A DNA stretch of 64,000 nucleotides, taken from the NCBI RefSeq assembly GCF_003600685.1, contig NZ_CP032084.1, positions 1,612,001 through 1,676,000 of the forward strand, given 5' to 3'. The notes under the pieces are model-generated. The model saw only the letters and a list, made by a program, of their open reading frames with translations, did not search any database and was not told where the DNA came from. The DNA is from Achromobacter sp. B7. GTDB lineage: Bacteria > Pseudomonadota > Gammaproteobacteria > Burkholderiales > Burkholderiaceae_B. Position numbers and translations under genes: made by a program. Below, piece by piece: positions 8,725-17,551 of this stretch (within the stretch, counting starts at the first letter, position 1; the number at the start of each line of letters is the position of its first letter).

Positions 8725-9579
8725 ATGCAATCTTTTTCTGACTCCAAGCGCGTGGTGCACGCCGCCGTCAAACCGGACGAAACGCTGGAACTGAGCCAGC
8801 CGGCACGCCGCAAACGCACGGCCGGCGTGGGCGAGGGCGCCAATTCGCCGGACTTCATTACCGCCCTGGCGCGCGGCCTGGACGTCTTGCGCTGCTTTCG
8901 CCATGGCGTGACGGCGCTGGGCAACCTGGACCTGGCGCGCTTGACCGGCCTGCCCAAGCCCACCATCAGCCGTATCACCTACACGCTGACCGAACTGGGC
9001 TACCTGCGCTATCACCCCGACACCGGCAAGTATTCGCCCGGCTATGGCGTGCTGGCGCTGGGCTTCGGCTTGCTGGCCGGGCTGGAAGTGCGCGAACTGG
9101 CCAAGGCGTCCATGACGGAACTGGCGCGCGACACCGGCGGCGCCGTGGCCTTGGGCGCGTTCGACGGCGACGCGATGACCTACGTCGAAGCCATCCATGG
9201 ATCCTCAGCGCTGTACCTGCGGTTGCCGGTTGGCTATCGCGCCAGCCTGGACAGCGCCATGGGTCGGGCCTACCTGGCCAGCTTGCCCGACACCGCTTGT
9301 CAGGAGGTGATGGCGCGCCTGGGTCCGGTGGCCCCGCCCGTGGCCGCCATCGATCGCGCCCGCGCTGAATTACAGGAATTCGGCTGCTGTTTCGCGCTGG
9401 GCGAATGGCAATCCGGCATCAACGCCGTCGCCGTGCCGTTTACCTCGATCACCGGCGAAGGCGTCTTCGTCATGAGCTGCGGCGGGCCATTGAGCCTCTT
9501 GCCCGAACCCGAGCTGCGGTCCCGCGTCGGCCCCGCGTTACGGGCCGCGATTGCAGGACTGGCGGGGGCGTCGGCCTGA
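8725..9579 (+). CDS. IclR-family transcriptional regulator
   Basis: DNA-binding regulator of 284 residues. A winged helix-turn-helix covers about residues 50-110 (LARGLDVLRCF, then GLPKPTISRITYTL). It is followed by the IclR effector domain, with the GRAYLA segment and an NAVAVPF-like motif near the C-terminus. A 45-residue basic N-terminal extension precedes the domain. It is divergent from the Bug receptor, so it likely senses that receptor's ligand or a breakdown product. The start at 8725 lacks a clear ribosome site and a slightly later start is possible. Confidence 0.88.
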   Translation: MQSFSDSKRVVHAAVKPDETLELSQPARRKRTAGVGEGANSPDFITALARGLDVLRCFRHGVTALGNLDLARLTGLPKPTISRITYTLTELGYLRYHPDTGKYSPGYGVLALGFGLLAGLEVRELAKASMTELARDTGGAVALGAFDGDAMTYVEAIHGSSALYLRLPVGYRASLDSAMGRAYLASLPDTACQEVMARLGPVAPPVAAIDRARAELQEFGCCFALGEWQSGINAVAVPFTSITGEGVFVMSCGGPLSLLPEPELRSRVGPALRAAIAGLAGASA

Positions 9580-9661
9580 TCCTTGCGGCGCATCCGGGTC
9601 CGCGTTGGCTATCTCGTACAATTCACAAATTGATCCACCCCTAGCGCCCTCGGAGACCCGT

Positions 9662-9928
9662 TTGGCCAACCCCACACAAGCCGATCCGCAGATCGATGAC
9701 CGTCCCTTGCCCCAGGATTTTGAAACGGCCCTGGCCGAATTGGAATCGTTGGTTGCGGCCATGGAAGACGGCTCGTTGCCGCTTGAGCAGTCGCTGGCCG
9801 CTTACCGGCGCGGCGTGGCGCTGACGCGGGTCTGCCAGGAACGCTTGGCGCAGGCGGAACAGCAGGTCAAGGTATTGGAAGGCGACTTGCTGCGCCCGCT
9901 GGACCCGGCGGCGCTGGATGACGAATAA
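9662..9928 (+). CDS. xseB: exodeoxyribonuclease VII small subunit
   Basis: Small subunit of the single-strand-specific exonuclease VII complex (with XseA, not in the window). The 88-residue protein shows the family core FETALAELESLV..MEDGSLPLEQSL and the trailing helix CQERLAQAEQQV. A TTG start is chosen: GGAG at 9652-9655 is six bases upstream and the longer frame reads through non-conserved sequence. Its end overlaps the ispA start, giving the classic xseB-ispA-dxs operon of proteobacteria. Confidence 0.93.
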   Translation: MANPTQADPQIDDRPLPQDFETALAELESLVAAMEDGSLPLEQSLAAYRRGVALTRVCQERLAQAEQQVKVLEGDLLRPLDPAALDDE

Positions 9929-10847
9929 GAAACCGATGAAGACCACTCAACTCCCCTTCGCGGAGTGGTTGCAGGGGCGCGTGCGGCACGTTGAAGACGT
10001 GCTGGACGACCTGATGCCGCCCGCGGATGTGCTACCCGTCCGGTTGCACGAAGCGATGCGCTACGCCGTGCTGGGCGGTGGCAAGCGCGTACGCGCCGCC
10101 ATGGTCTACGCCGCCGGGCAGGCCTGCCCGGTAAGCGGCAGTGTGCTGGCCATCGAGGCCTCGCTGGACCGCGCGGCCGCCGCTGTCGAATTGATCCACG
10201 CTTATTCGCTGGTGCATGACGACCTGCCGTGCATGGACGACGACACCTTGCGCCGTGGCCGGCCCACCACCCATGTGCAGTTCGACGAAGCCACCGCCAT
10301 GCTGGCGGGCGACGCCTTGCAGCCGCTGGCGTTCGACCTGCTGGCGTCCATGCCCATCGCGCCCGCGCTGATCGTGCAGGCGACGCAGTCGCTGGCGCGC
10401 GCCGCCGGCAGCCAGGGCATGGCGGGCGGCCAGGCCATCGACCTGCTCAGCGTCGGCCATTCGTTGTCGCGCGATGAACTCCAGACCATGCACAGCATGA
10501 AGACCGGCGCCATGCTTGCGTGCAGCGTGGCGCTGGGCGGCATCGTGGCGGGCGCCAGCTCGGCCTCGCGCCAGGCGCTGGACGCGTACGCGCAGGCCAT
10601 GGGCTTGGCGTTCCAGGTGGTGGACGATATTCTGGACGTTACCGCCGACACGGCCAGCCTGGGCAAGACGCCCGGCAAGGACGCGGCGGAAAACAAGCCG
10701 ACGTACGTCTCGCTCCTGGGCCTGTCCGAGGCGCGCGAGTTCGCCGAGCAATTGCGTGTGGCCGCGCTGGCGGCGCTGGAGCCCCTGGGCGATGCCGGGT
10801 TGCGCCTGGCGCAACTGGCCGATTTCATCGTCCTTCGAGACCGCTGA
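9918..10847 (+). CDS. ispA: farnesyl diphosphate synthase (polyprenyl synthetase)
   Basis: Condenses DMAPP and IPP to geranyl and then farnesyl diphosphate in the cytosol, feeding quinone, bactoprenol and hopanoid pathways. The first Asp-rich motif DDLPCMDDD is at residues 101-109, the second (VVDDILD) at about 234-240, and the GGKRVR segment near residue 54 binds the diphosphate. Length (309) is normal. It overlaps the xseB stop by 11 bases. An alternative start at 9936 (MKTTQ) would avoid the overlap and cannot be excluded; neither has a strong ribosome site. Confidence 0.95.
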   Translation: MTNKKPMKTTQLPFAEWLQGRVRHVEDVLDDLMPPADVLPVRLHEAMRYAVLGGGKRVRAAMVYAAGQACPVSGSVLAIEASLDRAAAAVELIHAYSLVHDDLPCMDDDTLRRGRPTTHVQFDEATAMLAGDALQPLAFDLLASMPIAPALIVQATQSLARAAGSQGMAGGQAIDLLSVGHSLSRDELQTMHSMKTGAMLACSVALGGIVAGASSASRQALDAYAQAMGLAFQVVDDILDVTADTASLGKTPGKDAAENKPTYVSLLGLSEAREFAEQLRVAALAALEPLGDAGLRLAQLADFIVLRDR

Positions 10848-10900
10848 TCCGTGACAAGCCCGGCCTGAGTCCAGGTCGGGTCAACGAACCCCAAAAAAGC

Positions 10901-12769
10901 ATGACGACTGATTTATTGGACCGCATTCAATCCCCGGCAGACCTCAAGCGCCTGGATCGTCGCGAGCTGAAGAAGCTTGCCGACGAACTGCGCGGCTTCG
11001 TGCTGGAGTCGGTATCCAAAACGGGCGGGCACCTGTCGTCCAACCTGGGCACGGTCGAGCTCACGCTGGCCCTGCACCAGGTGTTCGACACGCCGCATGA
11101 CCGCATCGTCTGGGACGTGGGCCACCAGTCCTATCCGCACAAGATCCTGACCGGCCGCCGCGCCGGCATGGCGCAGTTGCGGCAACAGGGCGGAATTTCG
11201 GGCTTTCCCAAGCGCAGCGAATCTGAATACGACGCCTTCGGCACGGCGCACTCGTCCACGTCGATCTCGGCGGCGCTGGGCATGGCGGTGGCCTCGCGTA
11301 ATGCCGGCGTGCAGCGCCAGCACATCGCCATCATCGGCGACGGCGCCATGTCGGCGGGCATGGCTTTCGAAGCCATGAACAACGCGGGCGTCACGCCCAA
11401 CATCAACCTGCTGGTGATCCTGAACGACAACGACATGTCGATCTCGCCGCCGGTGGGGGCGCTGAACCGCTACCTGGCGCGCCTGATGTCGGGCCGCTTC
11501 TACGCCACCGCCAAGAACGTGGGCCGCGCGGTCTTGCAGCACGTGCCGCCCGTGCTTGAACTGGCGCGCCGCTTTGAAGAGCACGCCAAGGGCATGGTCA
11601 CGCCGGCCACGCTGTTCGAGGAATTCGGCTTCAATTACGTCGGCCCCATCGACGGCCATGACCTGGACGCGCTGGTGCCCACCTTGCAGAACCTGAAGGC
11701 GCTGCAAGGCCTGCAATTCCTGCACGTGGTCACCAAGAAAGGGCAGGGCTACAAACTGGCCGAGGCGGACCCGGTGCTGTATCACGGCCCGGGCAAATTC
11801 GATCCCGCCGTCGGTATCCTGCAATCGAAGGCGCCGGGCAAGCGCACGTTCACGCAGGTCTTCGGGCAGTGGTTGTGCGACACGGCCGAGCAGGACACGC
11901 GCCTGGTCGCCATCACCCCCGCCATGCGCGAAGGCAGCGGGCTGGTCGAATTTGAAAAGCGGTTTCCGCTGCGCTATTTCGACGTCGGCATCGCCGAGCA
12001 GCACGCCGTGACGTTCGCGGCGGGCGTGGCCTGCGAAGGGCAAAAGCCCGTCGTGGCCATCTACTCGACCTTCATGCAGCGTGGCTACGACCAGTTCATC
12101 CACGACGTGGCGCTGCAAAACCTGGACGTGACGTTCGCCCTGGACCGCGCCGGCATCGTCGGCGCGGATGGCGCCACCCATGCCGGCAATTACGACACCG
12201 CTTTTCTGCGTTGCGTGCCCAACATGGTGGTGGCCACGCCGTCCGACGAAAGCGAAACCCGCTTGCTGCTGTCGACCTGTTATCAGCATCCCGGCCCGGC
12301 GTCCGTGCGCTATCCGCGCGGCGCGGGTTGCGGCGCGGTCGAGGCCCCTGGCCTGGATACGGTGGAGCTGGGCCGGGGTGTGGTGCGGCGCGAGGGCAAG
12401 AAAATCGCCATCCTGGGTTTCGGCACGCTGGTGCAAGCGGCGTTGGCCGCAGCCGGCAAGCTGGACGCCACGGTGGCGGACATGCGCTTCGTCAAGCCGA
12501 TCGACAAAGCCCTGATTCTTGACCTTGCCGGCCGCCACGATGCGTTCGTCACGATCGAGGACGCGTCCATCATGGGCGGCGCGGGCAGCGCGGTGCTGGA
12601 AGTGTTGAGCGCTGCTGGCGTGCAGATTCCGGTCCTGCAACTGGGCTTGCCGGATGTCTTTATTGACCATGGCGAACAGTCGGCCCTGCTGGCCGGCATC
12701 GGTTTGGATGCCGCCGGTATCGAGCAGTCGATCCGTAACCGCTACGCCGAGCTGCTGGCGAAAGACTAA
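10901..12769 (+). CDS. dxs: 1-deoxy-D-xylulose-5-phosphate synthase
   Basis: Thiamine-diphosphate enzyme joining pyruvate and glyceraldehyde-3-phosphate, the entry step of the MEP isoprenoid pathway. The 622-residue length fits. Visible features are the SSNLG and [13 protein letters not shown] segments, the ThDP/Mg motif [17 protein letters not shown], and the transketolase centre ([15 protein letters not shown]). A much longer frame extends back into ispA, but [12 protein letters not shown] at 10901 is the family N-terminus. It lies 53 bp after ispA and so supplies the precursor for the product of its upstream neighbour. Confidence 0.97.
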   Translation: MTTDLLDRIQSPADLKRLDRRELKKLADELRGFVLESVSKTGGHLSSNLGTVELTLALHQVFDTPHDRIVWDVGHQSYPHKILTGRRAGMAQLRQQGGISGFPKRSESEYDAFGTAHSSTSISAALGMAVASRNAGVQRQHIAIIGDGAMSAGMAFEAMNNAGVTPNINLLVILNDNDMSISPPVGALNRYLARLMSGRFYATAKNVGRAVLQHVPPVLELARRFEEHAKGMVTPATLFEEFGFNYVGPIDGHDLDALVPTLQNLKALQGLQFLHVVTKKGQGYKLAEADPVLYHGPGKFDPAVGILQSKAPGKRTFTQVFGQWLCDTAEQDTRLVAITPAMREGSGLVEFEKRFPLRYFDVGIAEQHAVTFAAGVACEGQKPVVAIYSTFMQRGYDQFIHDVALQNLDVTFALDRAGIVGADGATHAGNYDTAFLRCVPNMVVATPSDESETRLLLSTCYQHPGPASVRYPRGAGCGAVEAPGLDTVELGRGVVRREGKKIAILGFGTLVQAALAAAGKLDATVADMRFVKPIDKALILDLAGRHDAFVTIEDASIMGGAGSAVLEVLSAAGVQIPVLQLGLPDVFIDHGEQSALLAGIGLDAAGIEQSIRNRYAELLAKD

Positions 12770-12983
12770 GGCGGTGGCACTTAGCCGGTTTCACTTGGCC
12801 GGCTGGGTGAAACCTGCCGTGATCTTCCCACTCGGCGGCCGACCCAGCCGTACTTTCCGGCCATGGCCTCGCCATTGCCCGGAATCTGGAACAGTCTGTT
12901 CCGCCGTCACCGACCTACCCATAGAAGGGTTTTCCCAGGCGTAGGCAAGGCTTTGGGCGATAATGGCCCCCTCTTCAAGTTTC

Positions 12984-13015
12984 CTAGGCGCGTCCGCAAG
13001 CGATCGATCGCCTAG
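12984..13015 (+). other. hairpin in the folE2 leader
   Basis: CTAGGCG (12984-12990) pairs with CGCCTAG (13009-13015) just ahead of the folE2 ribosome-binding site (AGG at 13018-13020). It could hide or expose the translation start. The rest of the 260-bp dxs-folE2 gap has no visible gene and no recognised folate or zinc riboswitch. Confidence 0.35.
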
Positions 13016-13029
13016 ACAGGTACGCTGAC

Positions 13030-13827
13030 ATGAATTCTCCGATCGACCCCGCCCTGGTAATGCCCGATGTCCAAAGTTCGACGGACACCCGGCACATCCC
13101 GATTCAGCGCGTGGGCATTCGTGGCGTGCGCCATCCCATGCTGGTGGAAGGCGGTGATGGGGCGCCCCAGGGCACCGTCGCCAACTGGACGCTGACCGTT
13201 GCGCTGCCGCCCGAAGAAAAAGGGACGCACATGTCCCGCTTCGTGGCGCTGCTGGAAAAGTACCGCAGCACGCCCATGACGCCGGCCCGGTTCCGCGCCA
13301 TGGCGGCCGACATGCTGCCGTTGCTGCACGCCGAAAGCGGCGATATCACCGCCGCGTTTCCGTATTTCATCAACAAATCAGCCCCCATTTCGGGCGTGCA
13401 AAGCCTGCTGGACTACGAAGTTCAGTGGATCGCGCGCGCCAAGGGTGATGCGGTCGAATTCGAGCTGGTCGTCCAGGTTCCGGTGACCAGCCTGTGCCCG
13501 TGTTCGAAGGCCATCTCGGAGTACGGCGCGCATAACCAGCGTTCGCATGTGACCGTGTCGGCCATTCTTAGCGACGACATCAGCATGGACGGCGTGATCC
13601 GCCTGATCGAAGAAGAAGGCTCGTGCGAACTGTGGGGTCTGCTCAAGCGGCCTGACGAGAAGTACGTGACCGAACGCGCCTATGACAATCCCAAGTTCGT
13701 CGAAGACCTGGTGCGTGACGTGGCCGCGCGCTTGACGGCGCACCCGGGCATCGCGCGGTATCGCGTTGAAGCCGAGAACTTCGAATCGATACACAACCAC
13801 TCGGCCTACGCCGTCGTGGAAGGCTGA
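13030..13827 (+). CDS. folE2: GTP cyclohydrolase FolE2 (type IB)
   Basis: Converts GTP to 7,8-dihydroneopterin triphosphate for folate and queuosine-type products. It is the metal-flexible alternative to FolE. The 265-residue protein shows the family's HTHMSRFV-like metal-site segment (KGTHMSRFV), the catalytic-cysteine region SLCPCSK, and the C-terminal SIHNHSAYA. FolE2 is often used when zinc is scarce, but no Zur box was recognised upstream. The following DUF817 gene starts eight bases after the stop, suggesting co-transcription. Confidence 0.95.
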   Translation: MNSPIDPALVMPDVQSSTDTRHIPIQRVGIRGVRHPMLVEGGDGAPQGTVANWTLTVALPPEEKGTHMSRFVALLEKYRSTPMTPARFRAMAADMLPLLHAESGDITAAFPYFINKSAPISGVQSLLDYEVQWIARAKGDAVEFELVVQVPVTSLCPCSKAISEYGAHNQRSHVTVSAILSDDISMDGVIRLIEEEGSCELWGLLKRPDEKYVTERAYDNPKFVEDLVRDVAARLTAHPGIARYRVEAENFESIHNHSAYAVVEG

Positions 13828-13834
13828 GCCCACC

Positions 13835-14758
13835 GTGCATCATCCGGCGGCCACCGATTGGCCGCTTATCGCAAGGCTGCAAGCCTGGGAATCGCGGCTG
13901 GCCAATAACCTGGCCGGCCGCGGCCGTTTGGGCGTGGCGTTCTACGAGTTTTTCCGCTTTGGGGTCAAGCAAGCCTGGGCCTGCCTGTTCGGCGGGTTGA
14001 TGTGCGCGCTGTTGCTGGGCACGCACTGGTGGTATCCCAAGGATGCGCTGCTGGCGCGCTACGATTTCCTGACGCTTGCGGCGCTAGGTATCCAGGCCGT
14101 CTTGTTGGCGCTGCGCATGGAAACCTGGAGCGAAGCCCGCGTGATCCTGATGTTCCACGTAGTGGGCACCGGCATGGAAATCTTCAAGACGGCGGCCGGG
14201 TCCTGGATCTACCCCGAGGCCAGCGTGCTGCGCATCGGCGGCGTGCCGTTGTTCACGGGCTTCATGTATGCGGCAGTGGGCAGTTATCTGGCGCGCGTCT
14301 GGCGCCTGTTCGATTTCCGTTTTCGCGCGCATCCCCCGCTGGTGGCCACCGTGGTTTTGTCAGCGCTGATCTATGTGAACTTCTTCTCGCACCATTTCGT
14401 CATGGATTTCCGGTGGTTGCTGTTTGCGCTGACCGCCGTGCTGTTTGCCCGCACCTGGGTGTATTTCCGCATTTGGCGCGTCTATCGCCGCATGCCGTTG
14501 CTGCTGGGGTTCGTGCTGGTGGCCTTGTTCATCTGGTTTGCCGAAAACATCGGCACTTTCGCCAATGCTTGGCGCTATCCAAACCAATCCCACGCGTGGC
14601 AATGGGTGTCCATCGCCAAGCTGGGGTCGTGGTTCCTGTTGATGATCATCAGCTACGTGATGGTCAGCGTGGTTAATCGGCCCAGGGAAGTCGCTGTTGC
14701 CGATCTGCCGCAAGCGGCGGGGCAGGGCGGCGAAAACGCCCCGTCCCTGATTTCCTGA
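13835..14758 (+). CDS. DUF817 family integral membrane protein
   Basis: Protein of 307 residues with about seven hydrophobic helices and the conserved segments MFHVVGTGMEIFKTAAGSW, FTGFMYAAVGSYL and WFAENIGTFANAW, which mark the DUF817 family of unknown function. Histidines, glutamates and tryptophans sit inside or next to helices, suggesting a metal- or cofactor-handling membrane enzyme, but no function is established. GTG at 13835 directly after folE2 is preferred to an ATG buried inside folE2. The tight spacing suggests co-expression with folE2. Confidence 0.8.
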   Translation: MHHPAATDWPLIARLQAWESRLANNLAGRGRLGVAFYEFFRFGVKQAWACLFGGLMCALLLGTHWWYPKDALLARYDFLTLAALGIQAVLLALRMETWSEARVILMFHVVGTGMEIFKTAAGSWIYPEASVLRIGGVPLFTGFMYAAVGSYLARVWRLFDFRFRAHPPLVATVVLSALIYVNFFSHHFVMDFRWLLFALTAVLFARTWVYFRIWRVYRRMPLLLGFVLVALFIWFAENIGTFANAWRYPNQSHAWQWVSIAKLGSWFLLMIISYVMVSVVNRPREVAVADLPQAAGQGGENAPSLIS

Positions 14759-14770
14759 CGCCCCAGTCGC

Positions 14771-14799
14771 TTGCGAACCGATGCTCAATCGGTAATAAT
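14771..14799 (+). promoter_or_regulatory. probable promoter of the rpsF operon
   Basis: TTGCGA (14771-14776) and AATAAT (14794-14799) are separated by 17 bp, a good sigma-70 layout, in the 215-bp gap before rpsF. It starts only 13 bp after the DUF817 stop. Confidence 0.6.
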
Positions 14800-14863
14800 C
14801 GAGGGCTTTCTTGCTCGACCGCCCATGGTTTTTGGGTAGCGGGCTGCCCCTTGCCGGGCTGAT

Positions 14864-14899
14864 GTCTTCTGTGTACCACCACAGTCTTCTGTGAACCAC
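14864..14899 (+). repeat. 16-nt direct repeat in the rpsF leader
   Basis: GTCTTCTGTGTACCAC (14864-14879) recurs with one change at 14884-14899, a 20-nt period. It sits in the untranslated leader of rpsF, between the probable promoter and the ribosome site. Confidence 0.75.
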
Positions 14900-14973
14900 T
14901 ACACAACCACCCATGATGGAAAGCGCGGGTGCAAGACGCCAGGCCGGCAGGACATCCTCAAGGAGTTTTACTC

Positions 14974-15348
14974 ATGCGTCACTACGAAGTAGTGTTTATC
15001 GTTCACCCCGACCAAAGCGAGCAAGTGCCCGCCATGGTCGAACGCTACCAAGCGCTGGTTACGGGCCAAGGCGGCTCGGTTCATCGCCTGGAAGACTGGG
15101 GTCGCCGCCAACTGGCCTACCCGATCCAGAAGCTCGTCAAGGCTCACTACGTCTGCCTGAACATCGAGTGCGGCCAAGCCACGCTGGATGAGCTGGAACA
15201 CTCGTTCCGCTACAACGACGCCGTTCTGCGCCACCTGGTCATCAAGACCAAGAAGGCCCAGACCACGCCCTCGATCATGATGAAGTCGGTTGAGCGTGAA
15301 GAAGCCCGTAAGGCTTCGGCTGAGGCTGTCGCGGTTCAGCCCGAATAA
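14974..15348 (+). CDS. rpsF: 30S ribosomal protein S6
   Basis: Small-subunit protein that pairs with S18 on 16S rRNA. The N-terminus [18 protein letters not shown] and the segment [18 protein letters not shown] are textbook S6. Length is 124 residues, with an Ala/Glu-rich tail. AAGGAG upstream fixes the start at 14974, not the longer frame. First gene of rpsF-priB-rpsR-rplI. The leader may be under S6:S18 autoregulation as in other bacteria, but I could not fold the motif with confidence. Confidence 0.98.
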   Translation: MRHYEVVFIVHPDQSEQVPAMVERYQALVTGQGGSVHRLEDWGRRQLAYPIQKLVKAHYVCLNIECGQATLDELEHSFRYNDAVLRHLVIKTKKAQTTPSIMMKSVEREEARKASAEAVAVQPE

Positions 15349-15399
15349 GCAGGGCTCACGCAGAGCTCAACTTATGAAGTCCCCTTGGTGCCTGGCAGG

Positions 15400-15723
15400 A
15401 TGAATCAGCTGGAACTTAGCGCGCGCGTTCTTGAATGCGAGCCTTTGCGCCACACTCCCGCCGGCCTGCCCGCACTGGAAATGGTGCTGGCACACGAGTC
15501 CGAAGTTATCGAAGCCGGCCATCCGCGCCGTGTTGAATTGACGATTACGGCCGTGGCACTGGGCGATCTGGCGTTGCTGTTGAAGAACACCGCGTTAGGG
15601 TCTGAATTGCTGGTGCAGGGGTTTTTGGCTCCCGCCCGCAAGGACTCGGTGAAGATCAAGCTGCATTTGCAGCAGGCACGCAAGATCAGCGGTAGCGCAG
15701 GACGCGATCCGCAGGTGGCTTGA
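15400..15723 (+). CDS. priB: primosomal replication protein PriB
   Basis: Single-strand DNA-binding OB-fold protein that helps PriA restart stalled forks. 107 residues, with the PriB core [18 protein letters not shown] and [11 protein letters not shown]. It sits between rpsF and rpsR, the conserved place for priB in this lineage. The start is uncertain: ATG at 15400 matches family N-termini (MNQLELSA) but has only a close AGG; GTG at 15388 is an alternative. Confidence 0.92.
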   Translation: MNQLELSARVLECEPLRHTPAGLPALEMVLAHESEVIEAGHPRRVELTITAVALGDLALLLKNTALGSELLVQGFLAPARKDSVKIKLHLQQARKISGSAGRDPQVA

Positions 15724-15841
15724 ACGGGTTGAGCAAAGGGTGCGAGAGCGCCTTCTGAATACGGATAGGTTATGGGGAGCTGGGCCCGGTTTCTAAAAAC
15801 CCCGGGTAAAACCCGCCCCCTCAAACATAGAGGCACATATC

Positions 15842-16114
15842 ATGGCTTTCTTCGGAAAACGCAAAGAAAAACGCAAATTCACGCAGCAGAACCCGCTTTT
15901 CAAGCGTCGTAAGTTCTGCCGCTTTACCGCAGCCGGCGTCGAAGAGATCGACTACAAGGATCTGGACACCCTGCGCGACTTCGTGCAAGAAAACGGCAAG
16001 ATCATCCCGGCTCGCCTGACCGGCACCAAGGCAATCTACCAGCGCCAGCTGGACACGGCCATCAAGCGCGCGCGCTTCCTGGCTCTGTTGCCTTACACCG
16101 ACAACCACAACTAA
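15842..16114 (+). CDS. rpsR: 30S ribosomal protein S18
   Basis: Small-subunit protein that binds together with S6. The 90-residue sequence has the family core [20 protein letters not shown] and the basic [13 protein letters not shown] tail. It contains a single Cys near residue 26, not a zinc-ribbon set. The 118-bp gap after priB has no gene. Confidence 0.98.
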   Translation: MAFFGKRKEKRKFTQQNPLFKRRKFCRFTAAGVEEIDYKDLDTLRDFVQENGKIIPARLTGTKAIYQRQLDTAIKRARFLALLPYTDNHN

Positions 16115-16129
16115 TCCGGGGCACTGAAA

Positions 16130-16585
16130 ATGCAAGTTATTCTGCTCGAAAAAGTCGTCAACCTGGGCAACCTGGGTGAAGTCGTTCGTGTGCGTGACGG
16201 TTACGCCCGCAACTTCCTGATCCCCCAGCGCAAGGCCCGTCGTGCTACCGACGCCGCCCTGAAGGAATTCGAAGCTCGCCGCGCCGAACTCGAAAAGGCC
16301 CAGGCTGAAAAGCTGGCCGCCGCCCAAGCTCTGGGCGAGCGCATCTCCGGCTACCAGCTGAAGATTGCCCAGAAGGCTGGTGTTGACGGCCGTCTGTTCG
16401 GCTCGGTCACCAATGCCGATATCGCCGAAGCCCTGAAGAAGGCCGGTTTCGAAGGCGTTGAAAAGGCGCAAGTGCGTCTGCCCAACGGCCAGCTGAAGTC
16501 GGTTGGCGAGTTCCCGATCCAGGTCGCCCTGCACGCCGACGTTGTCGTCGACGTCACGGTTCTGGTGGAAGGCGAACTGTCCTAA
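16130..16585 (+). CDS. rplI: 50S ribosomal protein L9
   Basis: Large-subunit protein near the L1 stalk, 151 residues. It has the N-terminal RNA-binding domain ([19 protein letters not shown]), the long connecting helix ([17 protein letters not shown]) and the C-terminal domain. Last gene of the operon, 15 bp after rpsR, followed by a strong terminator. Confidence 0.98.
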   Translation: MQVILLEKVVNLGNLGEVVRVRDGYARNFLIPQRKARRATDAALKEFEARRAELEKAQAEKLAAAQALGERISGYQLKIAQKAGVDGRLFGSVTNADIAEALKKAGFEGVEKAQVRLPNGQLKSVGEFPIQVALHADVVVDVTVLVEGELS

Positions 16586-16605
16586 GCCGTACCCGCGGTA
16601 AAAAG

Positions 16606-16637
16606 AAGCCGGCCCGCGCGCCGGCTTTTTTTCTTTT
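16606..16637 (+). terminator. terminator of the rpsF-rplI operon
   Basis: AAGCCGGC (16606-16613) pairs with GCCGGCTT (16620-16627) around a 6-nt loop and is followed by a long T-rich run. Confidence 0.92.
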
Positions 16638-16711
16638 TGACCGGCCGTCGTTGCGTTCCGCCCTGTCGGCATTACGCATCGCGCGCCATCTTGCCCAGCT
16701 CAGAGGACCTC

Positions 16712-17551
16712 TTGACCCACCCGCCCGTCCATCACAACGCGCCGCCCGGCCTGCGCGCCTGGCTCGACAGCGTCGACGCCTTGCGCGAACCTTCGGTGCG
16801 CGACGTGACGATCGATGGCGTGCGCTGCATCGTCAAGCGCCGGCGGCCCAGTTTTGGGCGTGGCGTCAGCTATGCGCTGCGCTATGTGCGCGCCTTTCTG
16901 CTGGGCGTGGGCTGCAAGCTGTTCCTGGGTGAATTTCCGCGCCCCGGCGTGTTGCTGCGCAATGGCCTGACGCATGAAGCCCAGCGCCTGTCGATGCTGC
17001 TGGAGGCCGGTTGCCGTGTGCCCGAAGTGTGGTGGCAGGAACAGGGGCTGTTGGTGCTGGAATACGTGGGCGACGACCTGGCTGATCTGATTCGCAACGA
17101 AGACGCGACCTCGCAGCTGTGGCTGACCCGCGCGGCGGCCGCCGATCTGGCGGCCTTCCACGCGCGTGGCATGTGGCACGGCGGCGCGCAGATTCGTAAC
17201 GTCACCCTGCAGGACGGCGAGCTGTGGCGCATCGACTTCGAAGAGAACATCGGGTCGACGCTGTCGCGTCCGCTGGCCCAGGCGTACGACCTTTTCCAGA
17301 TGTTGTCCTCGCTGGTGTCTTTGCGTAAATTGCCCGATGACGTTGCCGTCACGCTGGGTACACTGGCGCTCGACGTGTATCTGGACAGCAATCCCGATGC
17401 CGCCGTCAAAGCGCGCCTGACCCGTCTGGCCCGCATTCTTTGCAGTGTCGCGGCGCCTTTGCGTCCCTTGTTGCGGCGGCTTCCGTCGCGCGATGTGCAA
17501 GGGTTTTTTCGCGTTGCGGACATCCTGCAGCCGTTACTATTGAAGTCATGA
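16712..17551 (+). CDS. kinase-fold protein (WaaP/Bud32-like) upstream of dnaB
   Basis: 279-residue protein with the core of an atypical small-molecule or lipid-A/LPS-type kinase. It has an N-lobe lysine region, the hinge LLVLEYVGDDL, a catalytic-loop-like segment HGGAQIRNVT (His-Gly-Gly, Gln and Asn in place of His-x-Asp-x-x-x-x-Asn), and the metal motif Asp-Phe-Glu in RIDFEENIG. The usual catalytic Asp of the loop is not obvious, so activity is uncertain. TTG at 16712 with AGAGG five bases upstream is the best start. Its last bases overlap the dnaB ATG (ATGA), so the two are translationally coupled. The acceptor substrate is unknown. Confidence 0.7.
   Translation: MTHPPVHHNAPPGLRAWLDSVDALREPSVRDVTIDGVRCIVKRRRPSFGRGVSYALRYVRAFLLGVGCKLFLGEFPRPGVLLRNGLTHEAQRLSMLLEAGCRVPEVWWQEQGLLVLEYVGDDLADLIRNEDATSQLWLTRAAAADLAAFHARGMWHGGAQIRNVTLQDGELWRIDFEENIGSTLSRPLAQAYDLFQMLSSLVSLRKLPDDVAVTLGTLALDVYLDSNPDAAVKARLTRLARILCSVAAPLRPLLRRLPSRDVQGFFRVADILQPLLLKS

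Noticed and set aside
10913..12670. Very long reverse-strand open frame opposite dxs (585 codons)
   Set aside because: It is an antisense artefact of GC-rich codon use; the sequence is low-complexity Arg/His/Gly-rich and dxs is certain.
12770..13029. Folate riboswitch or zinc (Zur) box before folE2
   Set aside because: No matching core or palindrome found; only a 7-bp hairpin near the start.
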